A DNA stretch of 64,000 bases from Pseudomonas sp. Irchel 3A7 (GTDB taxonomy: Bacteria; Pseudomonadota; Gammaproteobacteria; Pseudomonadales; Pseudomonadaceae), in assembly GCF_900187565.1 (NCBI RefSeq), contig NZ_FYED01000002.1, positions 114,771-178,770 of the forward strand, written 5' to 3'. The translations under genes and the position numbers were made by a program. Below, in pieces: positions 1 through 8,446 of the stretch (position 1 is the first letter of the stretch; the number at the start of each line of letters is the position of its first letter). The notes under the pieces are model-generated. The model did not search any database, was not told where the DNA came from, and saw only the letters and a program-made list of their open reading frames with translations.

Positions 1-1
1 C

Positions 2-442
2 CTCGAAGCGGACAGTCATTGCCACAGTCAGTTGCTGGTGATGGAACGGCACATCGCCGTGGCCAGCCCGGAGCTGTTCATCGACGGTCAGGCACCCGAC
101 CTGCAGCAGTTGCCGTTGCTGCACATCTTGCACAACGGCAAGCGTTTGAAGGTCTGGGAAAACTGGCTGGCGGCGATGAGCCGCGACGATGTCGATGCCG
201 GGCAAGGCCTGGAATTCAGCACCCTGGACCAGGTGATCCATACCGCACTGGCCGGTGGCGGCCTGGCGGTGATCGACCGGCAGATGATCGAAAAGGAACT
301 GGCCAACGGCAGCCTGCTGCCGATCACCCCCGTGGAGGTGATCGGACCCTATGGCTATTGGCTGGATGTGGCGAATGACAAATGGGGGTTGTCGAAGGTG
401 CGGTTGTTTACCGAGTGGCTGGAAAGGGTCAGTAATCCCTGA
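2..442 (+). CDS. LysR-type regulator, C-terminal part (5' end outside window)
   Basis: The reading frame is open from the window edge to a TGA at 440-442, so only the C-terminal ~146 residues are present. They look like the end of a LysR effector-binding domain: the 'RHIAVASPEL' strand, then 'LDQVIHTALAGGGLAVIDRQ' and a closing segment of the GcvA/AmpR type. The DNA-binding half lies upstream of the window. The gene converges on the catabolic operon to its right with a REP palindrome between them, so it is not clearly that operon's regulator. The family call is by pattern only; the effector is unknown. Confidence 0.7.
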   Translation, partial: LEADSHCHSQLLVMERHIAVASPELFIDGQAPDLQQLPLLHILHNGKRLKVWENWLAAMSRDDVDAGQGLEFSTLDQVIHTALAGGGLAVIDRQMIEKELANGSLLPITPVEVIGPYGYWLDVANDKWGLSKVRLFTEWLERVSNP

Positions 443-474
443 CACACCCCTTCCCCTCCCGTGGAAGGGTCTCC

Positions 475-566
475 CTGTGGGAGCGAGCCTGCTCGCGAAA
501 GCGGAGTGTCAGGGGCAGATAACGCTCTGACACACTGCCTTCGCGAGCAGGCTAGCTCCCACAAGG
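475..566. repeat. REP/BIME inverted pair
   Basis: Two arms, gtgggagcgagcctgctcgc and its near complement, face each other about 40 bases apart between two convergent genes. This is the usual Pseudomonas REP placement and may also serve as a transcription end for both genes. Confidence 0.85.
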
Positions 567-582
567 GTTGCGTGTACACGCT

Positions 583-1947
583 TTAGATTGGGGTCGCAGC
601 TTTGACGGCCACACCCACATGCCCCTCCACCGGACTCTGCGCCTTGCACGCCTGGCTCAAGGTCAGTGATTTGGTCTCCGGCGCCCAGGCCCAGGACAGC
701 AGCGCGCCAATCGCCAGGATTGCCGCGAGAATGCCCATGGTCGGGCTCAAGCCGATTCCCGCCACACTCACCGGCAACAGGAAGGTGCTGACCGCCGAGC
801 CCAATCGGCTCACCGCCGTCGCCAGACCAATGCCACTGGCGCGCACTTCGGTCGGGAAGCTCTCGGCGGGGAACACGCCCACCAGGTTACTCACCGCCGA
901 CAACACCAGGGTGAACAGCCCGAACACCAGCACCATCAGGAACGCCGCGCTGCCCGGCAGTACCGCCAACAGGAACAAGGCGATGGCGAGGATAATGAAC
1001 GAGTTGATCAGGAACCCGCGGCGGGTGAACTTGATGGTGCACCAGATGCCGATCAAGGCGCCGAGAATCAGCAGCATGTTCAGCATCAACTCGGTGCCGA
1101 AGCCTTCGGCCAGGCCCATCTTCTGCAGGATCGACGGCAGGAAGGTGTAGATAGCGAAGTACGGCATGACGATGCAGACGAAGAACAGGCAGTTGAACGC
1201 GGTGCGTTTGCGGTATTCACGGCTGAACAGCACCGCATAACCGGAACGGGTTTCGGTGGAACGGGTTTCGTCGAGTTCGACGTTGTCGCCCAGGAACTTT
1301 TTGACGATCGCGCGTGCCTCGGCAATACGCCCTTGGTTGACCAGCCAGCGCGGCGACTCCGGGGTACCGATGCGCGCAATCAGGATCAGCGCCGCCGGAA
1401 TCGCCGACGAGGCCAGCATCCAGCGCCAGGCGTCGTCGCCGAGGCTGAGCATCGCGGTGCCGACGAAGGTCGCGGCCACGTAACCGAAGGTCCAGATCAC
1501 GCTGAACGAACCGAGCAATACGCCGCGGTGCTTTTTCGGTGCGAACTCGGCGAGCATGGCGTGACCGACACTGAAGTCACCGCCCAGGCCAATACCGATC
1601 AGCACCCGGCACAGGAACAGGCTCATCGCCGTCTCGACGTAGAACTGCATGACCGAAGCGATGGTGATCAGCACGAAGCTGACCAGGAAAATTTTCTGCC
1701 GGCCGACCTTGTCGGAAATCCAGCCGAAAAACAGACTGCCAAGAAACAGACCGATCAGCGCCGAAGCCCCGATCAGGCCCTGCCAGAAAGCATCCAGTTG
1801 CATCTGCGGGCTCAGCAGGGTGAATGCGATACCGATCAGGCCGAGGATGTAGCCGTCGGTGAAATGCGCACCGAAGGTCAGGCCGGCGATCTTGATGTGA
1901 AAGCGCCCGATGGGCAGGTCGTCGATTTTTACCGGTTGTACGGACAT
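583..1947 (-). CDS. MFS transporter, metabolite:H+ symporter type
   Basis: A 454-residue major facilitator with about 12 hydrophobic helices. The loop 2-3 signature 'GWISDKVGRQ' and the 'PESPRWLVNQGR' motif after helix 6 are typical of the sugar/aromatic-acid porter branch of MFS. I start it at the ATG at 1947 because GGAG sits 7 bases upstream; a TTG four codons earlier has no such site. It lies downstream of the dehydrogenase and reductase genes on the same strand, separated by a REP pair, so it probably brings in the substrate of that pathway. The substrate cannot be read from sequence. Confidence 0.88.
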   Translation of the reverse strand: MSVQPVKIDDLPIGRFHIKIAGLTFGAHFTDGYILGLIGIAFTLLSPQMQLDAFWQGLIGASALIGLFLGSLFFGWISDKVGRQKIFLVSFVLITIASVMQFYVETAMSLFLCRVLIGIGLGGDFSVGHAMLAEFAPKKHRGVLLGSFSVIWTFGYVAATFVGTAMLSLGDDAWRWMLASSAIPAALILIARIGTPESPRWLVNQGRIAEARAIVKKFLGDNVELDETRSTETRSGYAVLFSREYRKRTAFNCLFFVCIVMPYFAIYTFLPSILQKMGLAEGFGTELMLNMLLILGALIGIWCTIKFTRRGFLINSFIILAIALFLLAVLPGSAAFLMVLVFGLFTLVLSAVSNLVGVFPAESFPTEVRASGIGLATAVSRLGSAVSTFLLPVSVAGIGLSPTMGILAAILAIGALLSWAWAPETKSLTLSQACKAQSPVEGHVGVAVKAATPI

Positions 1948-2007
1948 GTAAGTCTCCAATTGTTGTTATTGACGGAGAAATGAAACCGATATTTCGGGTG
2001 GTGAAAC

Positions 2008-2097
2008 TGTGGGAGCGAGCCTGCTCGCGAATGCGGGGTGTCAGTCAGCACCATGTTGCCTGACAGGACGCCTTCGCGAGCAGGCTCGCTCCCACAA
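2008..2097. repeat. REP/BIME inverted pair
   Basis: Facing copies of the gtgggagcgagcctgctcgc arm between the dehydrogenase and transporter genes, inside what would otherwise be an operon. Intra-operon REP pairs often uncouple expression of the flanking genes. Confidence 0.85.
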
Positions 2098-2112
2098 GGG
2101 GATGGGGTGGGG

Positions 2113-3561
2113 TTACAGGCCCCCCATCAACAGGTATTTGATTTCCAGGTAGTCATCCAGACCGTACTTCGAACCCTCGCGCCCCAGACCCGATTCCTTG
2201 ATGCCACCGAACGGCGCCACTTCCGTGGAAATGATCCCTTCGTTGATCCCGACCATGCCTGCTTCCAGGCCTTCGGCCATGCGCCACACGCGGCCGATGT
2301 CGCGGCTGTAGAAGTAGGCCGACAAGCCGTACGGCGTATCGTTGGCCCGTTGCAGCACTTCGGCCTCGTCCTTGAAGCGGAAACACGCGGCCACCGGGCC
2401 GAAGGTTTCGTCCTGGGCGATCAACATCTCGCTGCTGGCCTCGGCGAGGATGGTCGGCTCATAGAACGTGCCACCCAACGCATGACGACGGCCACCGCAC
2501 AGCACCTTGGCGCCCTTCTCCACGGCATCGCTGACATGCAATTCAACTTTGGCCAGCGCCGCCGCGTTGATCAGCGGCCCCTGTTCGGTGTCGCCTTCCA
2601 GTGCATTGCCGACGCGCATCGCCGCCACGGCTTCGGCGAGCTTGCCGGTGAAGGCTTCGTACACGCCGTCCTGGATGAAGAAGCGGTTGACGCAGACGCA
2701 GGTTTGCCCGGTGTTGCGGAATTTCGAGGCCATCGCGCCTTTCACCGCCGCGTCGATATCCGCGTCGTCGAAGACAATGAACGGTGCGTTGCCACCCAGT
2801 TCCAGCGAGACCTTTTTCAGTGTGTCGGCGGCCTGGCGCATCAGCAGCTTGCCGATGCGGGTCGAGCCGGTGAACGACAGTTTGCGCACGATGCCGCTAG
2901 CCTGCAGCGCACCGCCAATCGCCACCGCATCGCCGGACACCACGTTGAACACACCGGCGGGGATGCCCGCCTGCTCGGCCAGTACCGCCAGGGCGAAGGC
3001 CGACAGCGGGGTTTCTTCCGATGGCTTGAGAATCATCGTGCAACCGGCCGCCAGCGCCGGGCCCACCTTGCGGGTGACCATGGCCAGTGGAAAATTCCAC
3101 GGGGTGATCGCCGCGACTACACCGATGGCTTCCTTGACCACAATGATCCGCGCATCGGCCTTGTGACTCGGGATCACATCGCCGTAGGCGCGCTTGGCTT
3201 CTTCGGCGAACCACTCCAGAAAACTCGCGGCATACACCACTTCGCCCATGGCTTCGGCCAGTGGCTTGCCTTGTTCGCGACTAAGCAAGGTGGCCAGATC
3301 CTTCTGGTTGCTCAGCATCAACTCACCCCAGCGCTTGATGCGCTGGCTGCGTTCCTTGGCGGTGAGCTTGCGCCACGCCGGCAAGGCGCGATTGGCGGCG
3401 GCGATGGCCTGGTTGGTTTCTTCGGCGCCGGCCTTCTGCACGTCGGCGATCAACTCGCCGGTGGCCGGATTCAGCACCGGGTAGGTCGCACCACCGCCGC
3501 CCCCCACACCGCTGCACCATTGACCGTCGATGAAATTGCCGTGACGGATCAACGCGCTCAT
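2113..3561 (-). CDS. NAD(P)-dependent succinate-semialdehyde dehydrogenase-type ALDH
   Basis: A 482-residue aldehyde dehydrogenase oxidising an aldehyde to the carboxylate with NAD(P)+. Visible family features: 'TPWNFPLAMVTRK' (cofactor loop), 'KPSEETP', 'SFTGSTRIGK', the general-base motif 'LELGGNAPF' and the catalytic Cys in 'NTGQTCVCVNR'. The overall pattern and length fit the GabD group (succinate or glutarate semialdehyde), but with an aldo/keto reductase and a Fae-like protein beside it another short aldehyde is possible. Its ATG overlaps the stop of the aldo/keto reductase by four bases (ATGA), so the two are translationally coupled. Confidence 0.9.
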   Translation of the reverse strand: MSALIRHGNFIDGQWCSGVGGGGGATYPVLNPATGELIADVQKAGAEETNQAIAAANRALPAWRKLTAKERSQRIKRWGELMLSNQKDLATLLSREQGKPLAEAMGEVVYAASFLEWFAEEAKRAYGDVIPSHKADARIIVVKEAIGVVAAITPWNFPLAMVTRKVGPALAAGCTMILKPSEETPLSAFALAVLAEQAGIPAGVFNVVSGDAVAIGGALQASGIVRKLSFTGSTRIGKLLMRQAADTLKKVSLELGGNAPFIVFDDADIDAAVKGAMASKFRNTGQTCVCVNRFFIQDGVYEAFTGKLAEAVAAMRVGNALEGDTEQGPLINAAALAKVELHVSDAVEKGAKVLCGGRRHALGGTFYEPTILAEASSEMLIAQDETFGPVAACFRFKDEAEVLQRANDTPYGLSAYFYSRDIGRVWRMAEGLEAGMVGINEGIISTEVAPFGGIKESGLGREGSKYGLDDYLEIKYLLMGGL

Positions 3562-4592
3562 GCCACGGCCTCGGTCAGGTTGAAGCGTTCCGAGCCCGGA
3601 CGGGACGAACGCAGGATACGTTTACCGGCGGTGTAATCGTTGATCACGTCGCACGGGGTGTAATTGCGTTCCAGCTCGTGCAGTTCCTCGGCATCGAGCC
3701 TGGTCTCCAGGGCCGCCAGGGCGCTGTCGAACTGTTCGGTGGTGTCGGCACCGACCAACATGCAATCCACACCCGGATGATTGGCGACCCAGGCCTGGGC
3801 AATCTGCGCGTTGGACACGCCGCGAGCACGGGCCACGCGTTGCACCGAACGGGCGATTTCGAACGAGGCTTCGTCGCTGTACATCTGCTGGGTGAAGAAG
3901 TCGGTCTGGTTGCGGGTCGACTGCACGTCGCCGGTCAACAAGCCACGGGCCAGCGGGCTGAACACCGAAATCCCCAGGCCCTGATCGCGACAGAACGGGA
4001 TCATCTCGCGCTCTTCTTCGCGGTAGGCGCAATTCAGTTGCAGCTGCATGTTGATCGGCTTGACCCAGCCATTGCGCTCGCAGGCCATGAGGATTTTCGC
4101 CAGTTGCCCGGTGAGCATGGTCGAGACACCTATGTAGCGCGCCTTGCCGGAACGCACGATGTCGTTCATGGCGCTCATGGTTTCTTCGACCGGGGTGTTC
4201 ACGTCAAAGTAGTGCAGCATGAACACGTCGACGTAATCCATGTCCAGGCGTTTGAGCGAAGCATCGATGCTGTCCATGATGTGCTTGCGCGAATGACCGC
4301 TGGCGTTGATACCCGGGCGGGTGCCGTAACCGACCTTGGTAGTGATCACCAGGTCTTCGCGACGGGCCAGGCGCTTGACGATGCGCCCCACTACTTCCTC
4401 GCCCACACCGGCGGAATAGAAGTCCGCCAGGTCGATGAAGTTCACGCCATTGTCCAGCGCGTGCTTGACGATCGGCTCGCTTTTTTTCTCATCGAAGATC
4501 CACGGTTTCCAATCCGGGGTGCCCATGTTCATGGTGCCCAGGCACAGGCGGGAGACTTGCAGGCCGGAGTTGCCCAAACGGATGTATTGCAT
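3558..4592 (-). CDS. Aldo/keto reductase
   Basis: A 344-residue cytosolic NADPH-type oxidoreductase. Start at the ATG at 4592 ('MQYIRLGNSGL'), preceded by GAGG; upstream codons in frame overlap the preceding gene. The tetrad is visible: Asp and Tyr in 'NFIDLADFYSAG', Lys in 'ITTKVGYG', His in 'VFMLHYFD'. The family reduces or oxidises aldehydes and aldoses; sequence does not fix the substrate. It starts 10 bases after the Fae-like gene and overlaps the dehydrogenase, forming a tight operon in which one enzyme could make the aldehyde used by the next. Confidence 0.9.
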   Translation of the reverse strand: MQYIRLGNSGLQVSRLCLGTMNMGTPDWKPWIFDEKKSEPIVKHALDNGVNFIDLADFYSAGVGEEVVGRIVKRLARREDLVITTKVGYGTRPGINASGHSRKHIMDSIDASLKRLDMDYVDVFMLHYFDVNTPVEETMSAMNDIVRSGKARYIGVSTMLTGQLAKILMACERNGWVKPINMQLQLNCAYREEEREMIPFCRDQGLGISVFSPLARGLLTGDVQSTRNQTDFFTQQMYSDEASFEIARSVQRVARARGVSNAQIAQAWVANHPGVDCMLVGADTTEQFDSALAALETRLDAEELHELERNYTPCDVINDYTAGKRILRSSRPGSERFNLTEAVA

Positions 4593-4602
4593 GGCGCGAA
4601 CC

Positions 4603-5115
4603 TCAGGCTTTAGGTGTGTAGAAAGGGTTACTGATGTGATTGACCACATCTTTGAGCTGCGCGGTTTCCGGCTTGCCGGTCAGGGCGGCGCGGATCGCGG
4701 TGCGGCAGGCGTTGTAGTTGTTCAGGTACACCGCATCCAGATCGTCGCAGGCCGGGTTGACCCAGTTGGCGGTGACGATGGCCCACTCGTCTTCCGCTTC
4801 CGGCGGCAGGGTGCCGTCCAGTAACGCTTCAAGAACCGCTTTGGCGATACCGGCCTGGGACGCGCCCCAGGTGGCGTTGCCGTGCAGATCGCTGCTGATC
4901 GTCGCCTTGTTCACATACAGGGTCATCGGCTTGACCGGGATGTTCGGCTGGGCGATCACCATGAATGGACAATGGCCCTGGCTTGGCGACGCCAGGCTAT
5001 TGGCGAAGGCCTGACCGGCCGGGCCATTGCGCGGGCCGATCAGGATGTTGATGTGCGCGGCGTTCACGCCAGGGCCTTCGAAACCTTCACCGATGTACAG
5101 GTCGAGTTCTTTCAT
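4603..5115 (-). CDS. Formaldehyde-activating enzyme (Fae) homologue
   Basis: A 170-residue protein that aligns by eye along its full length with Fae of methylotrophs: 'GEGFEGPG', then 'AHINILIGPRNGPA', 'QPNIPVKPMTLYVNK' and a C-terminal 'NPFYTP'. Fae condenses formaldehyde with tetrahydromethanopterin in the cytosol; the His in the AHI motif (His21 here, His17 in the methylotroph enzyme as I recall) is the proposed catalytic base and is conserved. Pseudomonas is not known to make tetrahydromethanopterin, so the true ligand is uncertain and another aldehyde or carrier is likely. First gene of the operon with the aldo/keto reductase and aldehyde dehydrogenase. Confidence 0.8.
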   Translation of the reverse strand: MKELDLYIGEGFEGPGVNAAHINILIGPRNGPAGQAFANSLASPSQGHCPFMVIAQPNIPVKPMTLYVNKATISSDLHGNATWGASQAGIAKAVLEALLDGTLPPEAEDEWAIVTANWVNPACDDLDAVYLNNYNACRTAIRAALTGKPETAQLKDVVNHISNPFYTPKA

Positions 5116-5318
5116 GGGTCGTTACTCTTCTGGGATTTGGGTTGATCAGAGGTGCACGCAAGCCGTGGGATTCGCGTGGCAAATGTCGGGGTTCGAAGAG
5201 CGCAGCAGGTCGCTGGCGCAGACGCGGCAGTGATGAATGATCATGGGTGCAAACGCTCTTTTTTGTTGTTGATGAGCAGGTTTGCGATTTTTATCACTGG
5301 GGGTTGGCGGAGCTGTAA

Positions 5319-5359
5319 CCATAAAAAATCATGAGGGTATGACTTCAGGTCATACCCTC
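5319..5359 (-). terminator. Rho-independent terminator after the MXKDX gene
   Basis: Perfect 11-base arms gagggtatgac / gtcataccctc around a TTCAG loop (5333-5359). Read on the minus strand the stem is followed by ATGATTTTTTATGG, giving a T run. It lies downstream of the MXKDX-repeat gene, past a REP pair. The rest of 5116-5489 shows only that REP pair; 5116-5318 has no recognisable gene. Confidence 0.65.
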
Positions 5360-5379
5360 CGGTAACCGATGCAAAAACC

Positions 5380-5470
5380 TGTGGGAGCGAGCCTGCTCGC
5401 GAATGTGGTGGGTCAATCGACACTTGTATTGTCTGACACACCGCCTTCGCGAGCAGGCTCGCTCCCACAA
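5380..5470. repeat. REP/BIME inverted pair
   Basis: Facing gtgggagcgagcctgctcgc arms about 45 bases apart, directly downstream of the MXKDX-repeat gene. Confidence 0.85.
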
Positions 5471-5489
5471 TGGTTCGAAGCGATCTGGA

Positions 5490-5771
5490 CTATTGAGACA
5501 TCGCGTCCTTTTTCATCGCATCCTTGGACATGGCGTCTTTTTTCATCCCGTCCTTGCTCATCGAATCCTTGGACATGCTGTCTTTCTTCATCGCGTCCTT
5601 GGACATGGCATCTTTTTTCATCGAGTCTTTGTGCATGGCGTCCTTGGACATTGAGTCCTTGGACATTGCGTCTTTGCTCATGCTGTCGTTGCTCATGGCA
5701 TCGGCAGCAAAGACACTGGCGGCGCCCATTGCCAGGCACATCGACAGAACGGCGGTGGCTATCTTTTTCAT
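5490..5771 (-). CDS. Periplasmic pentapeptide MXKDX repeat protein
   Basis: A 93-residue protein with a clear signal peptide (MKKIATAVLSMCLAMGAA, cleavage near VFA-AD) followed by about 13 imperfect five-residue units of the form [SAG]-M-[SKH]-K-D. The mature part is almost wholly Met, Lys, Asp, Ser and Ala, with one Met every five residues. Matches the MXKDX family of small exported proteins. It sits 52 bases after the MsrP-like gene on the same strand, so it is probably co-expressed. A periplasmic Met-rich peptide beside a Met-sulfoxide-reductase-like enzyme suggests an oxidant sink; that is inference. Confidence 0.88.
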   Translation of the reverse strand: MKKIATAVLSMCLAMGAASVFAADAMSNDSMSKDAMSKDSMSKDAMHKDSMKKDAMSKDAMKKDSMSKDSMSKDGMKKDAMSKDAMKKDAMSQ

Positions 5772-5823
5772 GATGTAACTCCTTGAAGCTCAGTTTGCGG
5801 GTGTATGAACGAACCAGGCGCCG

Positions 5824-6609
5824 TCAGCTGCCACCGAACCAGTTGTAGCCCTGGTCTTCCCAGTAGCCACCGCTGTAGGTGTTGCTGACGAAAATCGCCT
5901 GGATGTGTTTGGGGTTCTTGTAGCCGAGCTTGGTGGGCATGCGCAGCTTCATCGGGAAGCCATACTCGCGCGGCAGTACCGCGCCGTCCCAGGTCAGTGC
6001 CAACAGGGTTTGCGCATGCAACGCGGTGGCCATGTCAATGCTGGTGTAGTAATCGTCGGCGCACTTGAAGCCGACGTATTTGGCATCGGTGTCGACGCCG
6101 ATACGCTTGAGGAAGTCACTGAAGCGCACGCCGCCCCAGCGTCCGATTGCGCTCCAGCCTTCGACGCAAATGTGCCGGGTGATCTGTTCGGTCTGTGCCA
6201 TGGCCCGCAACTCGTCGAGGCGCCAGCTGCGCTTGTCCGCGACCAGGCCTGTGACTTCCAGGCGAAAACTCTCCTCCTCCACCGTCGGCGCATCCTCGAT
6301 GCCGTAGAACGCATTGAAGGGAAACGGCCGGGTGATCATCGACGCCGGATAGGTCGGCGCCATGGCATTGGGGTTGAACAGCCAGCCCTGCACCCGATCG
6401 TTGAAGCGCGACATGGATGACAACGCGGTCTCGACGCTGTCGCTGTCGGTCAGGTTGCAACCGGACAACATGGCTACGCCACCCAGGGTCAAGCCACGCA
6501 GCAGAAACGAGCGACGGGAGCGGTCCTCGATCTGCGGCGCGAGGATTTTCCGGGCGTCGGTCAGGATGGACGACTCGTCCAGTCCGGAGTCTCGAATGGG
6601 CTTTTTCAT
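5824..6609 (-). CDS. Molybdopterin-dependent oxidoreductase, MsrP/YedY-like, Tat-exported
   Basis: A 261-residue sulfite-oxidase-fold protein. The N-terminus carries a twin-arginine motif SRRSFL (Arg32-Arg33), a hydrophobic stretch and a lipobox-like LSGC at 48-51, so the mature protein may be a membrane-anchored Tat lipoprotein. The molybdenum-ligand Cys is in 'HICVEGWSAIG' (Cys148), and 'YTSIDMATAL' and 'KLGYKNPKHI' are typical of the family. The family includes MsrP, which repairs oxidised methionine in the periplasm; the substrate here is unproven. ATG overlaps the stop of the cytochrome b gene by four bases, so that protein is its likely electron donor. Confidence 0.88.
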   Translation of the reverse strand: MKKPIRDSGLDESSILTDARKILAPQIEDRSRRSFLLRGLTLGGVAMLSGCNLTDSDSVETALSSMSRFNDRVQGWLFNPNAMAPTYPASMITRPFPFNAFYGIEDAPTVEEESFRLEVTGLVADKRSWRLDELRAMAQTEQITRHICVEGWSAIGRWGGVRFSDFLKRIGVDTDAKYVGFKCADDYYTSIDMATALHAQTLLALTWDGAVLPREYGFPMKLRMPTKLGYKNPKHIQAIFVSNTYSGGYWEDQGYNWFGGS

Positions 6610-7223
6610 ACGTGCTCCTTACGACCGGCGATCATGGCCAGCAGTGTTTTGGGAACCAGCGCGACCATCAGCAGATGCACCGCCACGAACGCCACCAAAA
6701 GCGCCATCGCAATGAAGTGCACATGCCGCGCGGCTTCGTAACCGCCCATCAGTTCACGCAACAACGGGAACTGCACCGACTTCCACAACACCAGGCCGGA
6801 GATCACCAGCAATGTGATGTCGACCATCACGAACAGGTACGCGACTCGTTGCACCTGGTTGTAATGGCTCATGTCGGCATGGCCGAGCTTTCCGCGCATT
6901 GCAGCCCACAGGTCATGCAGCACGCCTTTGGGCGAGACCGGGAAAAACCGTCGTTTGAGACGCCCACTGAGCAGGTTGATGAGCAGATAGACGAGGCCGT
7001 TGATCGCCAGCAACCACATCGCCGCGAAGTGCCATTGCAAGGCACCGCCGAGCCAGCCGCCGAGGGTGATCGATTTCGGGAAGCTGAAATCGTAAAGCGG
7101 CGAGGCGTTGTAGATGCGCCAGCCGCTGGTGACCATCACCAGCACCGCCAGGGCGTTCAGCCAATGGGTGAGCCTCAGCCAGCGAGGGTGGCTGGCCTTG
7201 GGTGAAGCAGTTGACTGCGACAT
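6606..7223 (-). CDS. Membrane cytochrome b (b561/hydrogenase b-type), electron donor
   Basis: A 205-residue integral membrane protein with four main hydrophobic helices and His residues placed for two b haems ('RWLRLTHWLNAL', 'LQWHFAAMWLL', 'RHVHFIAMALL', 'AVHLLMVALV'). Start at the ATG at 7223, with GGGAG six bases upstream; more upstream in-frame codons lack a site. It resembles the b561/NiFe-hydrogenase b family more than MsrQ/YedZ. Translationally coupled to the molybdoenzyme, so it probably passes quinol electrons to it. First gene of the three-gene cassette. Confidence 0.85.
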   Translation of the reverse strand: MSQSTASPKASHPRWLRLTHWLNALAVLVMVTSGWRIYNASPLYDFSFPKSITLGGWLGGALQWHFAAMWLLAINGLVYLLINLLSGRLKRRFFPVSPKGVLHDLWAAMRGKLGHADMSHYNQVQRVAYLFVMVDITLLVISGLVLWKSVQFPLLRELMGGYEAARHVHFIAMALLVAFVAVHLLMVALVPKTLLAMIAGRKEHV

Positions 7224-7324
7224 GTCCGGCTCCCGGTGGTTGTTCGTTAGGGCCGAGTATGGGCAGCCGGAGATCGCCAAATCCTCACGTAAAGTTAAAT
7301 TAATCGTGATAACTACCCTGCGCC

Positions 7325-7433
7325 CCCTGTAGGAGCGAGCTCGCTCGCGATGGTCGTTAACGATGACGCGGGTTTTCTGAATGAGCGCGGTGCCCGGGAG
7401 ACCATCGCGAGCGAGCTCGCTCCTACAGGGGGT
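7325..7433. repeat. REP variant inverted pair
   Basis: Arms cctgtaggagcgagctcgct and complement face each other about 55 bases apart between divergent genes. This is a second REP subtype (gagctcgctcgcgatgg) distinct from the common gcctgctcgcgaa type in this window. Confidence 0.8.
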
Positions 7434-7498
7434 TGTGTCGTCCGCTGATGGCGCGAGTATGGTTAAATGCCGCCCCCTGAAACTGCCGACCCAGACCG

Positions 7499-8434
7499 AT
7501 GAACCCTGACGCCCTCACCACCCTCCACGAACACCTGCTGACCGCCCTGGCAGCCGCCCCTGCCGAAACCCGCCGCCTGTTCCACGGTCGTGGTCGCTGC
7601 TGGCCAGGGCTGGAGCAAGTGACGGTCGACTGGTTGCAGGGCGTGTTATTGGTGGCGCTGTTCAAGGAGCCGGAGCCTTCGCAACTCGACGATTTGAAGC
7701 AGTTGCTGATGACGATCACCCAGTCAGCGCAGTGGGCACAATCGGGCGCGCATACCCTGTTGCTGCAACATCGCTACCTGCTGCAAAGCACCACCGAATG
7801 GCTGCTCGGGGAAGAAATCGACGAATTGACCATTACCGAGGGCGGGCTGAAATACCGGGTGGATCTGGGTCGCAAGCAGAACACCGGTCTGTTCCTCGAC
7901 ATGCGCTACGGTCGCGACTGGGTGCGGGCTAATGCCGAGGGCAAACGGGTGCTGAACCTGTTCGCCTACACCTGCGGTTTTTCGGTGGCAGCCATCGAAG
8001 GTGGCGCGACCCACGTGGTCAATCTGGACATGTCCAGCCCGGCCCTGAGCCGTGGCCGCGACAACCACCGGCTCAACGGACATGACCTGGGCAAGGTCAC
8101 ATTTCTCGGTCACGACCTGTTCAAGTCCTGGGGCAAGGTGATCGGCAAGGGCCCGTACGATCTGGTGATCATCGACCCGCCCTCGTTTCAGAAAGGCAGC
8201 TTCCTGCTGACCAAGGATTACCAGCGCGTGCTGCGCCGCCTCCCGGAGCTGCTCAGCCCCCAAGGCACGGTACTGGCGTGCATGAACGACCCGGCATTCG
8301 GTGCGGACTTCCTCATCGAAGGTGTGACCCGTGAAGCGCCGAGCCTGCGCTTCGAGCAGCGGCTGGACAATCCGCCGGAGTTTCCGGATGCGGACATCGA
8401 GTGCGGGTTGAAGGCTCTGGTGTTTCGGCAGTAA
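7499..8434 (+). CDS. Class I SAM-dependent methyltransferase, RlmI/RlmK-like
   Basis: A 311-residue protein with a Rossmann methyltransferase core: SAM-binding 'VLNLFAYTCGFSVAA', acidic strand end 'VVNLDMSSPAL', and the catalytic-loop motif 'VIIDPPSFQKG'. DPPSF after motif IV is characteristic of the rRNA m5C/m2G methyltransferases RlmI and RlmK; the preceding 'GLKYRVDLGRKQNTGLFLD' is also typical. The N-terminal PUA domain of RlmI is absent, so the RNA target cannot be assigned. It stands alone between two REP pairs. Confidence 0.82.
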   Translation: MNPDALTTLHEHLLTALAAAPAETRRLFHGRGRCWPGLEQVTVDWLQGVLLVALFKEPEPSQLDDLKQLLMTITQSAQWAQSGAHTLLLQHRYLLQSTTEWLLGEEIDELTITEGGLKYRVDLGRKQNTGLFLDMRYGRDWVRANAEGKRVLNLFAYTCGFSVAAIEGGATHVVNLDMSSPALSRGRDNHRLNGHDLGKVTFLGHDLFKSWGKVIGKGPYDLVIIDPPSFQKGSFLLTKDYQRVLRRLPELLSPQGTVLACMNDPAFGADFLIEGVTREAPSLRFEQRLDNPPEFPDADIECGLKALVFRQ

Positions 8435-8446
8435 GACCGAATCACC

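Noticed and set aside
2038..3636. 532-residue open frame opposite the aldehyde dehydrogenase gene
   Set aside because: Antisense shadow: the minus strand has all ALDH motifs, and this frame begins inside a REP element.
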